In this document: one piece after another, positions 12,713 through 25,152 of the stretch
How positions within the stretch are numbered: position 1 is the stretch's first letter
Layout: every line of letters begins with the position of its first letter
Assembly: GCA_036320915.1 (NCBI GenBank)
Contig: JAXBDG010000006.1
Span: 992,001 to 1,056,000 of the forward strand
Source of the DNA: Linnemannia elongata
Lineage: Eukaryota; Mortierellomycota; Mortierellomycetes; Mortierellales; Mortierellaceae
Length of the DNA: 64,000 nt
Direction: 5' to 3'
Made by a program: the position numbers and the translations under genes
The notes under the pieces: model-generated
The model's input: the letters and a program-made list of their open reading frames with translations, nothing else
Told to the model about the DNA's origin: nothing
Database searches by the model: none

Positions 12713-14311
12713 AGTGGGTCAACAGTGGAATTAAAATGACCGGTTTTTCATTTCCTCCCATTGTTGCCGCGTCCACTGTTGTTGATGTTATTGCTGTTGT
12801 TCCCTTTGAGCACCTTCAATGTAACCGTCTGTGTTTGCTGTTAAATGGCAGTAGAAGAGGGAGAGAAAGAGAAGAGAAGTCTATTGAGACGAATGACGAA
12901 TGCAAACGTATTTATGAATGAAGACGGGACATGGGTATGAGCCCTTCATGTTGCTATATATTCAGGGGACCACAAAGTAAACAAAACAAAACAAAAACGC
13001 CACGGATAAAGCGTGGACATCTTTTGCTTCATTTGTCTGAACTGTACCGTTAATCGTGTCCACAAATGCGGTCTCGACTGTTAAATGGTTTCTTGAGGAA
13101 GGCTGTTAGGTTGCACCATCTGTTATACTTGTCCTCTGAACAGAGACGAAGAGAGAAAAAGAAAGAGAGGGAAAGAGGGAAGAGAAGGACGCGGAAGAAT
13201 GAGATTACCAAAGTCCAAAAATCGGTGCATATTTTCCAAGACTATTCATGCTTACGATGCCACCCTTGAAGGGACTTATTATGGACTATCCTTGGCATCG
13301 ATCGATCTTCTTCCCTTTCCCCTTTTTCATTATTACTGAATTGTTTTCCCTTGAAAGCATTATTGTTATTTTCAGCTCACTTGGATGTTGCAGTATTAGT
13401 GTCATGAGGGAGAGTTGCTGGAATGAATCCTGTTGGATAGTGTGAGCCCTCCCCTTACTCAGAGGAGATGGTCCCTTGCTCAATGAAGTGTCCATCGACA
13501 GCTGTCTGTCTTTTCCCTTGAGTGTCCTTTAGGTCCAGATAGGGTTTCTGGTCATTCGATTGGTTGAACGAGGCCCAGGTCCACATGCCTCCTTACTGGA
13601 CAAACGCCTCGGCAGAGTGTTTGTGCAGTAAGACTTAAGTATTTCACAGAACCGAGGAAAAGTGCTCTCAAGAAAACAAATAAAAAAAGAAAGAGATGAG
13701 AAAAACACACAAGGCCGAGAGGGAAAATGGAATCCCAAGGGCAAAGGGCAGGGGTTGGAACAAAGGGTGCATCCAGGCCTTTTGATACTTCTTTGTTTTT
13801 TTTACATGGCTGGTCACACAAGCAGCTATTGCATCTGTCTTCTAGCCTTGTGTTTTTTGTGCACTCATTTCTCATCTCCCTCCTTCTTTGATGCCCATTT
13901 TCTTTTCGTTTATCCGTCCAAGAGACGGGCGGCGGGTCTCGTCTCCAGCGCAGTACAGCAGTACTGAACAGTATACCAGGGGTGGATAAATCCATTCAAC
14001 TGCAGTACCTGGTCCTATTGGAGATCTACTGAATGTGTTGACCATTATAATTGACTACAGAATAGAACACCTGTCTTCCTTTCCCTCCCCCCTCTCCCCA
14101 ATCTCTCCCTTTGCTCATTCATAGTTGAGAGCAATTTTGAGCAAAACAGAGACGAAAGAGTCCTTTGGGACGATTCGCCTCTCTCTCTCTCTCGTTGACT
14201 CGATCGCATTCAACGGTGGACATTCTCTCATACCCTTTGCTTCCTCTTCTTGTTCGCGCATCACCAAACAAACCTCGTTGTTCGTTCTCACCTGTGGTCC
14301 TTCGTACCCGA

Positions 14312-14319
14312 GTATAAAT
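14312..14319 (+). promoter_or_regulatory. TATA box of the second subtilase gene
   Basis: TATAAATA lies about 190 bases before the ATG at 14508 and is followed by a long C/T-rich leader (about 14340-14460). A TATA box with a pyrimidine-rich initiator region is common in highly expressed fungal genes, which agrees with the extreme codon bias of this gene. Confidence 0.6.
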
Positions 14320-14507
14320 ACCCTGGCATTCCCTCTTTTTTTTTTTCTTCAGCCATCCAGGACTCTTTACACACACACACAAACCTTCCTCCCCCCTCGT
14401 CAACTCTACCCCTCCTCTCCTCCCTTCCTCCCTCCCTTCCTCCCCTCCTCCCTCTTTTCATATCCCCTCACTGTCTTTTACAGACCCTTACATTCTAGAA
14501 GCCAAAA

Positions 14508-17251
14508 ATGAAGATCACTGCCATCCTCTCCGCCCTCGCCGCGGCCTCCTTGGTCTCCGCCGGCAAGTTCCACTCCACCAAGCCCGGTAAGGCCAACGTC
14601 GTCCCCGGTGCCTACATCATTGAGTACAAGGACGGTATCTCCCGCTCCAACGCTCACGACAACTTGAAGAAGCACGCCATTGACTACAAGGTCCGCAACG
14701 AGTACGACGTCTTCAACGGCGCCGCCATCACCGTCAAGTCCCAGCACGACGGTGAGGCTCTTGCTGCCGTCCCCGGTGTCAAGAACGTCTGGCAGGTCGA
14801 GATCTTCTCGCTCCCCAAGAACGAGAAGCCCGCCAAGAACGGCAGCGACGTCGAGGCTCAGTCCCTCCACCACATGACCGGTGTCGATGTCCTTCACAAG
14901 AAGTACAAGTTGACCGGTAAAGGTGTCAAGGTCGGTATCATTGATACCGGTATCGACTACAAGCACCCCGCCTTTGCCGCCCCCGGTGCCACCGAGGGAT
15001 GCTTTGCCCGTTACGGCAAGAACTGCCGTGTCAAGTACGGTTGGGACTTTGTCGGTGATGACTACAACGGTGCCACCGAGCCCAAGCCCGACTCTGACCC
15101 CATGGATTGCCAGGGACACGGATCCCACGTTGCCGGTATTGTCGGTGGTAACGCCCTCAACATCAAGACTGGTCCCAAGCCCGCCACCCCCTGGGTTGGT
15201 GTTGCCCCTGAGGTTACCTTCGGTGCTTACCGTATCTTTGGATGCGCCGGAAACGCTGGTACCGATGTTATCATGGCTGCCATGGAGATGGCCTTCAACG
15301 ATGGCATGGATGTAAGTGTGCAACCTTTTTTTTCCTTTGTCGTTTTTCGCGTCAACTAGGAAAACTCGGACCCTTGAATCTTTTTACTAAACGCGTAAAA
15401 TGCTTTTTTCTTTTCGCTTGACTTTAATAGATCATCAACATGTCTTTGGGTGGTGGCTCTTCCTACAAGGAGAACCCTACTGCCATTCTCGGCGAGAAGC
15501 TCATTGCCCACGGCATGAACTTGGGCGGTGCCGCCGGTAACGACGGCTCCGAGGGTGTCTGGATGGTCTCCGACACCGGTCTCGGTGAGACTGCCACCTC
15601 TGTCGCTTCCTTCGACAACGCCTACGGCATGTACAACACCGTCTCCTACGCCGGTGCCACCTACCCTTACAGCCCCTCCGTCGCCACTGGTAACACCCCC
15701 ATCGCTCTCCCTGCCACTGCTACCTTGTTCCCTCTTTTGGACAAGGCTGGTGCCCTCCAGGACGGATGCGATGCCGCTGCCTACACCGGTCTCGATGTCA
15801 AGGGCAAGGTCGTCCTTCTCATCGGTGACTTCTCTCGCTGCGGCTCTGTTGGCCGTGGAAATGTTGCCAAGAGCGTCGGTGCTGCCGGTGCCCTCGTCGT
15901 GAGCGTTCCTTTCGGTTTGGCTGGTCTTACCGGTGCTGACGGACTCCCCATGGCCGCCATCGAGAACCGTGCTGGTGAAGCCATGCTTGCTGCGTACAAG
16001 AAGAACGCCAAGAACGCCTTCACCTGGTCCAAGGCCCCCACCAACAACCAGGTTGAGGGTGGTGGAGCTCCTTCGGGCTTCTCTTCCTTCGGTGTTGACG
16101 GTGAGCTCCGCTCCAAGCCCGACATTGGCGCCCCCGGTGGAAACATCTACTCTTCCTACCCCCGTGCCAAGGGTTCGTACACCCTTATGTCCGGTACCTC
16201 CATGGCCACCCCCTACTATGTCGGTTCCCAGGCCCTTTACTACCAGGCCAAGAAGTCCAAGCCCTCCGGTGCTGATGCCCGCAGAGCCTTCAAGAACACT
16301 GCTACCATCGCCAAGAACTGGGGCTCCAAGACCTACGCTTCTGCCGTCAAGCAGGGTGCTGGTCTCGTCAACGTCTTGAACGCCATCACTGCCACCACCG
16401 CCATCTCCCCCGACCGTCTTGATCTCTTGGATACCGTCAACTTCCGCGGTGTCCAGAAGATCACCATTAAGAACACTGGCAAGAAGACCGAGACCTACAC
16501 CTTGTCCCACGTTCCTGCCGATGCCTTGAACTCCTACGCCAAGGGCAACACCTTCCCCGAGGCTGTCCCCACCATTGAGGCCGACTATGCTTCCGTCAAG
16601 TTCTCTGCCAACAAGGTCAAGATCCCCGCCGGCAAGTCTGTCAAGGTCACTCTTACCTTCACTGAGCCCAAGAACGGCGATGCCAAGCACTTCCCCTTGT
16701 ACTCTGGATATGTCATTGCCACCCCCTCGAACGAGGGCTCCCCTGCTGTCCATGTTCCTTACATCGGTCTCAAGGGTGCTGTCCGTGATGTCCCTATGAT
16801 CGATACCGACATCGGAGCCCCCGGCCTTGCCTCCATCAACGCCAAGGGTGAGATCGCTGAGGTTGCCACCCCCGCCACCTTCGCCTTCAACTTCAACACC
16901 GCCGCCCCCACCATCCAGCTCCGCTATGGTTCTCACTCTCCCGATGCCACCATTCGTGTTTATGACGCCAAGACCAACACCTTCCTTGGCTTTGTCAACT
17001 CTCGCATCTGGGGACCCGCCTTCGGTGCCACTGGCCGCATGACCACCCACGACGAGGACGGTAACGTCAACATCCGCAACTACGACTGGCACGGTCAGGT
17101 CTTCAAGACTGAGGACGCCACCACCACCCCCGTCCTTCTCACTGCCGGCTCTTACAACCTTGTTGTTGCCTCCCAGAAGAAGCTCACCAAGGGTGCTTAC
17201 CCCGCCGACTTTGAGATCATTAACCTCCCCACCATCACCGTCTCTGCTTAA
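14508..17251 (+). CDS. Secreted subtilisin-like serine protease (S8A, PA-domain type), highly expressed paralogue
   Basis: Exons 14508-15311 and 15431-17251 (phase 0) give 874 residues. Domains: signal peptide (about 1-19), I9 propeptide, S8 catalytic domain with Asp146 (IIDTGIDY), His204 (GHGSHVAG), Asn305 (AAGNDGS) and Ser525 (SGTSMATP), an inserted PA domain, and C-terminal Fn3-like domains. Unlike the upstream paralogue it ends shortly after the last domain (TITVSA) with no hydrophobic tail, so it should be freely secreted. Codon use is extreme: nearly all Lys are AAG, Asn AAC, and Ala/Gly/Val end in C or T, pointing to very high expression. The 119-nt intron sits at the same codon (after DGMD, before IINMSLGGG) as in the paralogue, showing common descent by duplication. 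The family is certain; the substrate is unknown. Confidence 0.95.
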
Positions 17252-17519
17252 ATGTCTTCCATTTTTCGCGCTTCTTTCCCCGATACCCTCCTATTTCATC
17301 CCCCCTCGTAACGATTCCTGGAAACCTCTCCTAGCTACCTTTTTTTTAAAAAAGAACGTGGTTACCCTCCAGCGTTTGACACGCCCATTAGAAAAAAGTA
17401 ATAAAAACTTGCATTCTGTAATATCAAATATTGTTGCTTATAATGTTGCGATGACACGTTTAGAAGCAGCTTGGATATACGGTATACATTTTTTTTTTTC
17501 GTTTTAATGGGAAACGATC

Positions 17520-18574
17520 TCAAAAGTAAGAGACAGAATGCAGAACAGGTGCGCTAGGGTATCGCTGATTGAATCGATCCAAGATGGGCTGAATTTCCTG
17601 GTCCAGGTCCCGAGCCTGTTCAATGTCCTTGGCAAGGTGAAGGATCATCCGTCCGCCGACCATGGCTTCCTCGTAGTTGTCCTTGATGTCTACGTTGATT
17701 ACATGTACTGGGTTGCTGTGTGATTCTCCTCTTTGAATCAAATCTAGATTGCGTTGATTGTATTATTGCAACATACATATGATCAAAAAAACCCCCCATA
17801 TAGAGTGCAAAGGTGGAAACCGGTTAGATGTGACATTTACAAGTAACCGCGTGGGTTGTCATGAATTATACAACATGGGTGCATTTGTTACGCACCTTCA
17901 CAGACAGCGTCGAAACACCGTTCTTCGCAAGTGATGATGACATCAAACTCCTGCCGACTCTCCTGCCATCGCTCTGGTGAGTTTTTTATTTTGCGATTCC
18001 TGTCCAGCATTAGCAGCAGTCCGTTCGATTGGTATCTATATCCGCAAAAAGGGGGGGGGGGGGGGAAACAGTAAAGCAACGGCTTAAGTATGATGATTTT
18101 GAACGCCACTGAAGCCTGAAGTTGCGGCCAAACTCGTCTGTTGCCTTTTGGATTGCTGATCAGGAGGTCTCCTTCATTGATAGGGTATCATTGGGTGTTT
18201 ATGTCTTCTTACAGCTGTGTATCTTTCCCCTTCAGTTCCTGGTAAACTTCGTTGTAGGGAGTTCCAAAGTTGTAGATGTTTGGCTTGTCGATGGTTGGTC
18301 CAGGCAAGCGGACCATTGTTCCTGTTCCATAAGATGACACTGTGAATCCGTTCTTACTATTATATATCAACTCAAAGGTTCAGTTCGTCAGTTCATGGTT
18401 CAGAGTCTTTTGTTTGCTGTTGCGTCGTTCTTTGATTAAAAAAAAACGCGTCTAGGGGAGTAGAATGAAGGCAGACACGCACATGGGGTGTCACATGCTC
18501 TCTTACAGAAGGACGTTATGGGCTTCCATGCTCCTGTTCTGATTGGATGCACAGATGACAGCAAAGCGGACCAT
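17520..18574 (-). CDS. SSU72: SSU72, RNA polymerase II CTD Ser5-P phosphatase
   Basis: Reconstructed exons on the minus strand: 18507-18574, 18213-18356, 17896-18035 and 17520-17743, giving 191 residues, close to the usual 190-205. The N-terminus carries the active-site loop C-A-S-N-Q-N-R-S (Cys8, Arg14, Ser15; CX5R), followed by GTGT-x-V-x-[19 protein letters not shown] and [12 protein letters not shown], all hallmarks of Ssu72. The family acts in the nucleus with the cleavage/polyadenylation complex, removing phosphate from Ser5 of the Pol II tail and taking part in termination and snoRNA/snRNA 3'-end formation. Intron 2 carries a 15-base G run (C run in the transcript) just before its acceptor. 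The gene ends 268 bases from the convergent subtilase and starts 182 bases from the end of the upstream SDR gene. Confidence 0.93.
18051..18065. repeat. Homopolymer of 15 G in an SSU72 intron
   Basis: On the coding (minus) strand this is a C run followed by a T run, about 15 bases before the acceptor used by SSU72 exon 3, so it may serve as an unusual C-rich polypyrimidine tract. The length is likely unstable. Confidence 0.8.
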
Positions 18575-18756
18575 GTTGAGAAAGTTGCTTTTGTTGTAGG
18601 ATGAATGATGTTGAGGATGCGAGTCAAAGTGCTGAGCGAAGGTTGGTTGTGAAAGAGAAAGAAAAGTGCGTTTGCTGTAACGTTTGAAATTTGACAACTC
18701 CTGAGAAGCAGTCCTGGCTGCCTTTTTTTTTTATTTTTTTTTATTTAGCGGCGAAT

Positions 18757-19458
18757 TCAAATATCTTTCTTGTCTTGGCCAGCCTCGTCGCCAACGGGGA
18801 ACGCATCAACGACCTCCAATGTAGACCTGGGCTGAACGCCCTTCTTGCCGACAAAGGTATCCATGGCCTTGTCTGCACCGCTAACTGTCCTCGCAAGATC
18901 CTGGAACCATCCCGGCAAGATCGACACCAACGGCACAAAGTTGACATAGAACGGCATCATGATCTGGTTATGAGTCCTCCTCTGCTCCATCGACTCGATG
19001 ATCTCCCTAACAACCTCAATAGGCTCGAGTGTTGGAGTGAAAAACGGCATCCTCTCCTTCACGCCCTGGAACATTCCCGTCTCAATCTTCCCGCAGCAGA
19101 CCAATGTTGTCCTGACACCCAAGGTCTTGTAGACGTACTTGATTTCAGACTCGAGTGTCTCGTGGAATGCTTTCACTGCCGCCTTTGATGCCGCGTAGTC
19201 CGCTATGGGGGGGAGGGAGATGAGGGATTGTCATGTGTGAGAAATCAACGGTCGATGATATTTACATACGCTAATTTGATTTTCGATCATTGGACAATAT
19301 AAGCAGAGACGACGTACCGATTTGCGGTGCAGCCATTATGCCCATTGCGGACGAAACGGTAATCTATAGGTGGTATCCGATGTGCGAAGCGAAAGCACAC
19401 GATCAATTAGTATGGTAGATCTTCAATCCTCGCACCCACAAAGAAAAACACGCTCGCA

Positions 19459-19509
<51 letters not shown>

Positions 19510-20418
19510 CCGCTACGAGATGATAAGGATGTTGTCTGTATCTTACAATGTGTCCATGGTTATTCTTGATCATATCCGGCAAAAACTCCTTGATGGTAAA
19601 TGCCTGTCCCAGATAGTTGACATTGATCGTCCGCTTGATATCCTCAATGGACATGTCCATGATCGATCGCCCGCTGACGATTCCAGCATTGTTGACCAAG
19701 ATCGTTGGTTCGCCCACGTCTTCCCTGATCTCCTTGGCGACTCGTGCAATGTCCTCTGGGTCTGACACGTCGCAAATATAGCTCTCAATGTCCACTGCGG
19801 AGGCATGGATAGTAGTAAGTAGTAATAGTAGAAGTAAGCGTTAGGTTTGCTATTAACGTGATTCTAAATGAAATATTAAAGATTGAAGTAGACGCAGGCA
19901 TAGGATAGAAACGAAAAGCCTACAAGCAGTCTTGACGGGATGTACATCGAGGACGACGACGGTGATATGGCGGATGGCCAGCATCTCAGCAAGGAGATAT
20001 CCAATTCCACTGGCGCCTAACAATCCATGATTCGATCATCAATAGTTACAGAAACGTTAGGGTGGTTGATTTGATCAGTACTTTGTTTGTCTTAAAGTCA
20101 CCCTGGAAACCATCACTTATCCTGGGTCAGGTACACAAAAGACCGCTATGTTTTCTTCTTCTTACCTCCAGTAATAAGAACAACCTCGTCTTCCCAGTCG
20201 ACCTTCCCGTCCCTGCGCTGACTACGCTCGTGCAGCCAGAGTGCGATCTTGACTACGAAAAGGAGCACGCCGTAGACAGCCGCCATGAGGAAGGCCAAAC
20301 TCTCGTTGGTAAAGCCATACATCTTGATGAGGGGGATGAGGAAGAAAGGGAACGACACATGGAAAACAGATGCATTCAGCATATGAAGCACAAAGTCGAG
20401 GGTGTTTCTGTTAACCAT
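18757..20418 (-). CDS. Membrane-anchored short-chain dehydrogenase/reductase (SDR16C / RDH10-like)
   Basis: Exons 20166-20418, 19924-20016, 19547-19794, 19318-19363 and 18757-19202 (minus) give 361 residues. One or two N-terminal hydrophobic segments (about 10-35 and 42-62) precede a Rossmann fold with TGGASGIG (about 82-90), the structural NNAG motif, catalytic Ser203 (ITVSSAMG) and Tyr216-x3-Lys220 (YAASK), spaced as in classical SDRs. Membrane-anchored members of this group oxidise or reduce lipophilic alcohols, ketones or retinoids at the ER and lipid droplets with NAD(P)H. The exact substrate here is unknown. Intron 3 holds a long (GA)n microsatellite. The start is the first Met before the membrane segments; no alternative is better supported. 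Confidence 0.88.
19462..19508. repeat. (GA)n microsatellite, about 47 nt
   Basis: Lies inside intron 3 of the SDR gene (read as CT repeats in its transcript). Likely length-polymorphic. Confidence 0.9.
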
Positions 20419-20513
20419 TGTTGGCGATGTGTAAGTGCGTGTGCGTGTGCGTGGGTGTTTGATTTAAAGAGAAAGAAAGACAAAATGAAATTTGGTTCTG
20501 AAAATTGAATTTA

Positions 20514-22998
20514 TTAGAGCCGCCTGTGGGTCGAGAGCAGAATAAACGCAGTGGCTCCGACGAAATATAAAGCGCATACAGTAGTCCATATTACATCCCA
20601 GCGATTGGCCCCATGACCATCCAGCAGGAACCCTACAAAGTACACGCCAACAATGGCTGGCAGCGATCCTGCTGTGTTCCCAAGCGAGAAGATAAACCCA
20701 GCGTGTTCTGGACAAAAGTCGTGCTAAATCCAGGCATTGGCAGGTGATTATTATTACCAGCCTTCGTTATCAACCGATCAACAATCGACATGAATAACTC
20801 ATTTGCAATATCGACAATGATATTTACCTGGTAAACGGAGGCCCCGATCATTGTAAATCCATTGAGAGCCATCCCGATGGTTATCAAGATCATGGCCGTC
20901 ATTGCCGTATGTGCAAGCTTGACTGCCAAAAGCAAGAACACGCCCAGCCCGAAGCTGCCTACGGACTGACCTACACGTCTAACCATTAACGAAGACCAAC
21001 CCCAATCTTGAATCGCTTTGTCACCTAGATATCCTGCAAAAAGGCCCATCGCGCCCTGGATCGCCGATGGGAGGACTATGACATACATATGTTTAGTATA
21101 GTGTTCATTTACAATCGGAAGAACATATAGCTCCAAGTCACATTATACACAAGTCTGGATAAAATGTACCAGTGAAATATCCTATCTTTCCGACGTCAAC
21201 GTTGTAAAAATCGAGGTAGAACGTTGGAAGCCACGACTGCATCACAAAGAACCCAAGTGAGTTGCATAGCTAGGTAAGAAAGCGCGAATTGATGGTCAAG
21301 GTTATGAGGGGAAACGGCAAGGCGGATGAAATTACACAAAAAAGCAAGTGGAATGAAAGTGTAAGTACCTGAGAGATAATGATGGCCCAGACTTCTCTCC
21401 TCTTTAGGAGCTGCTTCCATGGCACTGGTGCCTTTGGCGAGTTAGTTTGTACTGAGCGATCTGCTCTCTTTCTGTTCCGAAAGGCGAGCCACATATTCAT
21501 TGATTTTGACGACTCGCTCGCAGAATCAGACAATGGGCTTTCAGAGAGGATCCTGGCCGAAGTATCTACATGTCGTTCAACTCCCTCCCTTGGTGATTCT
21601 TCTGATCTTGTTCTCAAGACTGATTCGTCACTACCTTCTGAGTGACGCGAGGTAGTTTGTCCTAGTGGAATGGAGGACAAAGGCCTATAAAGAATAGATT
21701 CGCCGTTGGAGCTGATAGACCGTATCTGCTCGTTCTCATCCTCCACTTGTCCTCCAGAGACGTGAATAGCTTGGTTGACTGTTTCTGGAAGGCGGTGACG
21801 TGCTTCCTGATCCTGCCCCTGAATCTGGTCCAATCTTTTTTGCTGTGAAATCCAACGTGCTTCTTTATCCGAAATCAATGTTGAGGACGATGGATCGCTG
21901 GCTCCAAATATCTACCCAAGGTGGTTCAGAAAGAGGAGTGAGATGTGTGCGCATTGAATACTGTAGTGGCAAGATAAGACAACATAAAATGCATCGATAT
22001 CATCACGGAACGAGCAAGGAGTTTCACGCTGCTAATACCTGCCAGGCGATGCTCCAAAGTAGGCCCAGAGTCCCAAACAGCCAAAAAATACCCCGCCAGC
22101 CCCATGACGACACCACCAGAGCGGAGGAGGTCGGGAGAGCAATCACTGATCCCAAATAGGACATTGCTGTCACTGACGCCACCGCTTTGGATTTTTCACA
22201 GGGTGGGATCCATGTCCCTATCATGGAGTGAATGGCTGGATAGGCAACACCTATTATTGGATTGCAGAGACGAGGTGGGGATGAGCGAAAGTCGTGGTTA
22301 AGTCATGATTTCTCTTGGTACATCACGGCGCACGGAGCTTATTCCTCATGGTATTTACCGCGAGCATGATGATTTCACGAGGAACTGAAACTCAGCTAAA
22401 ATACCTTCGCCTAGTCCAAGTCCAATGCGGGCAATGACCGCCCAGGTAAGACCCATAGCTGCAGCCAAAGGTGTACAGACCGTAAATACTGTCCAAACAA
22501 GGGCCCCTAACGATATTTGTAATAAGAAGTTCAGTTTATCGGCTATGAATTCATACAGCTAGTCAATGTCCTGTTTTACTTGTTACTTACCCGTGGCGAG
22601 CACAGTCTTGCCTCCGTAGCGATCAGAGAGGGTGCCTCCTAGAATAGGTGTAACGATGTAGCCAAAGTAAAACGATGCCAGGATGATACCCTGCTGGGAC
22701 TTGTTGTAACCAAACTCGGTCCCAATCGCTACAATGGCCACGGCCATGTTTGAACGATCTAAATGCGATTGCCCCAAAAGATAGAGGCAAAGGGTTAATC
22801 GCTCTGTTGTCGTCGATGAAGCCCAAAGGGTCCTACTCGCACTTTTACATCTTTTGTCGTTTGTACGTCACCAGCATATGAGATCATGAGTCCAACGCCG
22901 CTTAGAATCAGAATCCAGTAGCGCATGGGGATTCTGATGCAGCGCAGTGTCGTGGGGGTGGTTGTAGCGGAGCCATGTCGTGTAGATGGGACGCTCAT
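20514..22998 (-). CDS. Major facilitator transporter, SLC17-like (anion/phosphate:cation symporter group)
   Basis: Eight exons on the minus strand: 22872-22998, 22591-22758, 22405-22506, 22039-22250, 21369-21911, 21170-21269, 20828-21075 and 20514-20723, with matching phases throughout; 569 residues. Family signatures: DRSNMAVAI after TM1, GGTLSDRYGGK in the TM2-3 loop, GLGLGEGVAYPA in TM4, and a glycine-rich TM5-6. About 12 membrane segments are expected. SLC17 proteins carry organic anions, phosphate, sialate, glutamate or nucleotides across plasma or vesicle membranes; the substrate here cannot be read from sequence. The loop between TM6 and TM7 is expanded to about 130 Ser/Glu/Arg-rich residues, much longer than usual and probably a regulatory cytosolic insert. 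The start at 22998 was chosen because it gives a short N-terminus before TM1; an upstream in-frame Met at 23109 is possible. Confidence 0.88.
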
Positions 22999-23340
22999 TG
23001 AGTCGTGTATGTTGATGAGAAGGAGCAAGGACGTACTGGTGAAGGGATATGCCTGTGGTGTCGAGCCCCTTGCAAATTGGCCCTTTGATTTGCTCCCTTC
23101 GAAAATCACTTCAGAAAATACAAGCGAGAAGGCAATTCGTGTCTTAATCCTGTATTAGTGGTACATAGCCCTGTCGCGTAGTTTATCCCTAGACAAAAAG
23201 ACACCCACTTGTTCGCAGCAACGAGTGGGTTGATTGTGAGTGCAAGGTGACCTGCATACCTGTGCTCTCATCGCTCAGCGCCACGGGTAAACTCATGCGT
23301 AATGTGATTCCATGCCCTGCCACAACGTAAATACCCACTA

Positions 23341-23341
<1 letters not shown>

Positions 23342-23371
<30 letters not shown>
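23342..23371. repeat. Poly(A) tract, 30 nt
   Basis: Uninterrupted A run in intergenic DNA upstream of the transporter gene. Confidence 0.85.
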
Positions 23372-23376
<5 letters not shown>

Positions 23377-23838
23377 TCCCCCTTGTCCGAGACTGACGGG
23401 TCAACGAGCAAGGTCTATTAGAGGAGGTGAACATCGCACATTCTGGCCCAAGGTACAAAGCTATGAATAGATGCAGTAGTTTGTCTTTCCTTGTCTTTTC
23501 TCGGACAAAAAATGGATAATGCTCCAGGAACTGCTGTTTTCAATCGGCGACCGTACGTTAGCACAAAACCAACGCCTTTGTTTTCTGTTTATTCACCGAA
23601 TTTCCTTCGCTACGGAATAAAAATGCAAAAGCACAAGATTGTTGACGGCGATTAACAGATACGATACGCCTGTGTAATGCTAAGGACAAATACTCACAAA
23701 ACAGCGCTACCAGGGATTGTACCCAGTTCAGTCTGTTGCTCCCTCCTGTGCCTGAACGGAGTGAGTAAAGCCGCGAGTAGGCTAAAAGATGTCTGCCAAT
23801 GGTGGGCGGAGACCAAAATCCAGAGTCTATGAACAAAC

Positions 23839-23866
<28 letters not shown>
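23839..23866. repeat. Poly(A) tract, 28 nt
   Basis: Uninterrupted A run about 470 bases from the previous one. Confidence 0.85.
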
Positions 23867-23869
<3 letters not shown>

Positions 23870-25152
23870 GCAACGACAGAGACATTGAGCGCCTACAACT
23901 TAGTGTATGTGTGAGTTGAGTCCTTCTAGTTTGGAACAACAACAACAACAGCAACAACAGCAACAACAGTGTCTATTTCTTCTTTGTCTACCCCCTGTTT
24001 GTTCTCAATGTTTTGCCTTGTATGATGAAAACTTGCTCTCTCTCGCCACCTCCACTCTCTCACCCTTATTCCAAATTGAGAAGTGACGAGGACAGCTGGA
24101 TTCGTGAGCAGCAAACGGGTAAAATAGGTAAGGAGACAAGAAGGGGCTGGGAGTACAATTTAGACAGAGAGGCAGAGAGATGTCGCTCGAACAGGAAACA
24201 ATCGTTGGGTGGTTGGACAGATATTGTTCAAAATTAATAATACTGGGCTCTCTGGCTGGCACACACCATGACGAACGACCGTCGGAGCAAAAAGGTTTGC
24301 TCTGTGCTTTGTTGTTCGATTGTTTGCCTCTACACTTGGACTTTGGTTACTATCGCTCATCGTTCGTTCACAGTGTACAGTGGGCCACCATTTTAAGGTG
24401 TACTCGTCGTCTGAACATCGAAGTTGAGTAGTGGGCTATGATGGGGGCGTTCGAGGAATTGAGCAAATGGAACTCACAGCCCTCTTCCTGGACGGGGTCA
24501 GCACAAAAACGAGATAAATAAAAGGCTAGCTACCTTGAAGAGGAAGTCGGGAAAACATTCGAATCGATACGAAAGTCAGAGATCGCTCTCTTATCTTCAT
24601 TGTTCAAAGTCGATCGAGGCACAATAGTAGTTATATATCAAGCAGTGTCCAAAAAAGGCTTCGGGCCTTGACTATGGAGTGCAATCCCTCTCTAGAACCC
24701 CTTCTAGCGTTGTCATTGGGAGTGCAAAACCCAGGCATATATGTCCTGTGTGGGGATGTTGCCCAGGGATGGTTGTCGCTGTAACGCCCATCCAAGCGCT
24801 AACCTCGGGAAGCAAACCTGGCAATCAGCCCAGGGTAGCGCCATTGTGTCATGACCGAGGGGCAAAGGTTTCTGCCACATTCAAAAAATAGTCGCCTCCT
24901 TATTGTTTTTGTCTCCCCCCCTGTCTCGTGGAGTATGTCCAGCACTCAATACTTTATGTTTTGGAGGATCTCCCGGGCAAAAGTCGAGACCTAATAATGA
25001 ATGAAGGAGTGATTATTCTTTCTCCGGAATCAAACCCGCCTATTATTATCCACTGTCAATATGCCCCTGTCCATTCATTCACGCCCTGCCTGTGGCGCAA
25101 TATCCCCCTCTTTACACTTCCGCAGATGTCAATAGTCCAGCTGCCACATTGC

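Larger units (their letters stand above)
9518..14507. other. Long intergenic region between the two subtilase paralogues
   Basis: Nearly 5 kb with no supported gene. Open frames here are short or low-complexity (Ser/Leu-rich or Glu/Lys-rich) and lack splice continuity. Contents: poly(A) tracts at 9790-9822 and 12662-12686, a GA tract after the second, and purine-rich blocks near 10040-10110. Just left of the first poly(A), the minus strand carries a short open frame ending in KIEKDYD and a stop, without any upstream exon that could be traced. The last 200 bases form a TATA-containing, pyrimidine-rich promoter for the downstream subtilase. Confidence 0.5.

Noticed and set aside
13552..13995. 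147-codon minus-strand frame with several cysteines
   Set aside because: Mixed composition with a Phe/Leu-rich run from pyrimidine tracts, no splice partners, no recognised domain, and a competing plus frame over the same bases.
14478..15323. 281-codon antisense frame opposite subtilase exon 1
   Set aside because: Another shadow of codon bias; the sense strand has signal peptide, propeptide and catalytic motifs.
15356..17092. 578-codon antisense open frame opposite the second subtilase
   Set aside because: Gly/Val/Asp-rich mirror of a highly biased gene. It crosses the subtilase intron and its protein resembles no real family.
23937..23971. CAA/CAG repeats as part of a polyglutamine gene
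   Set aside because: The surrounding frames are short and closed on both sides, and no exon borders could be placed.
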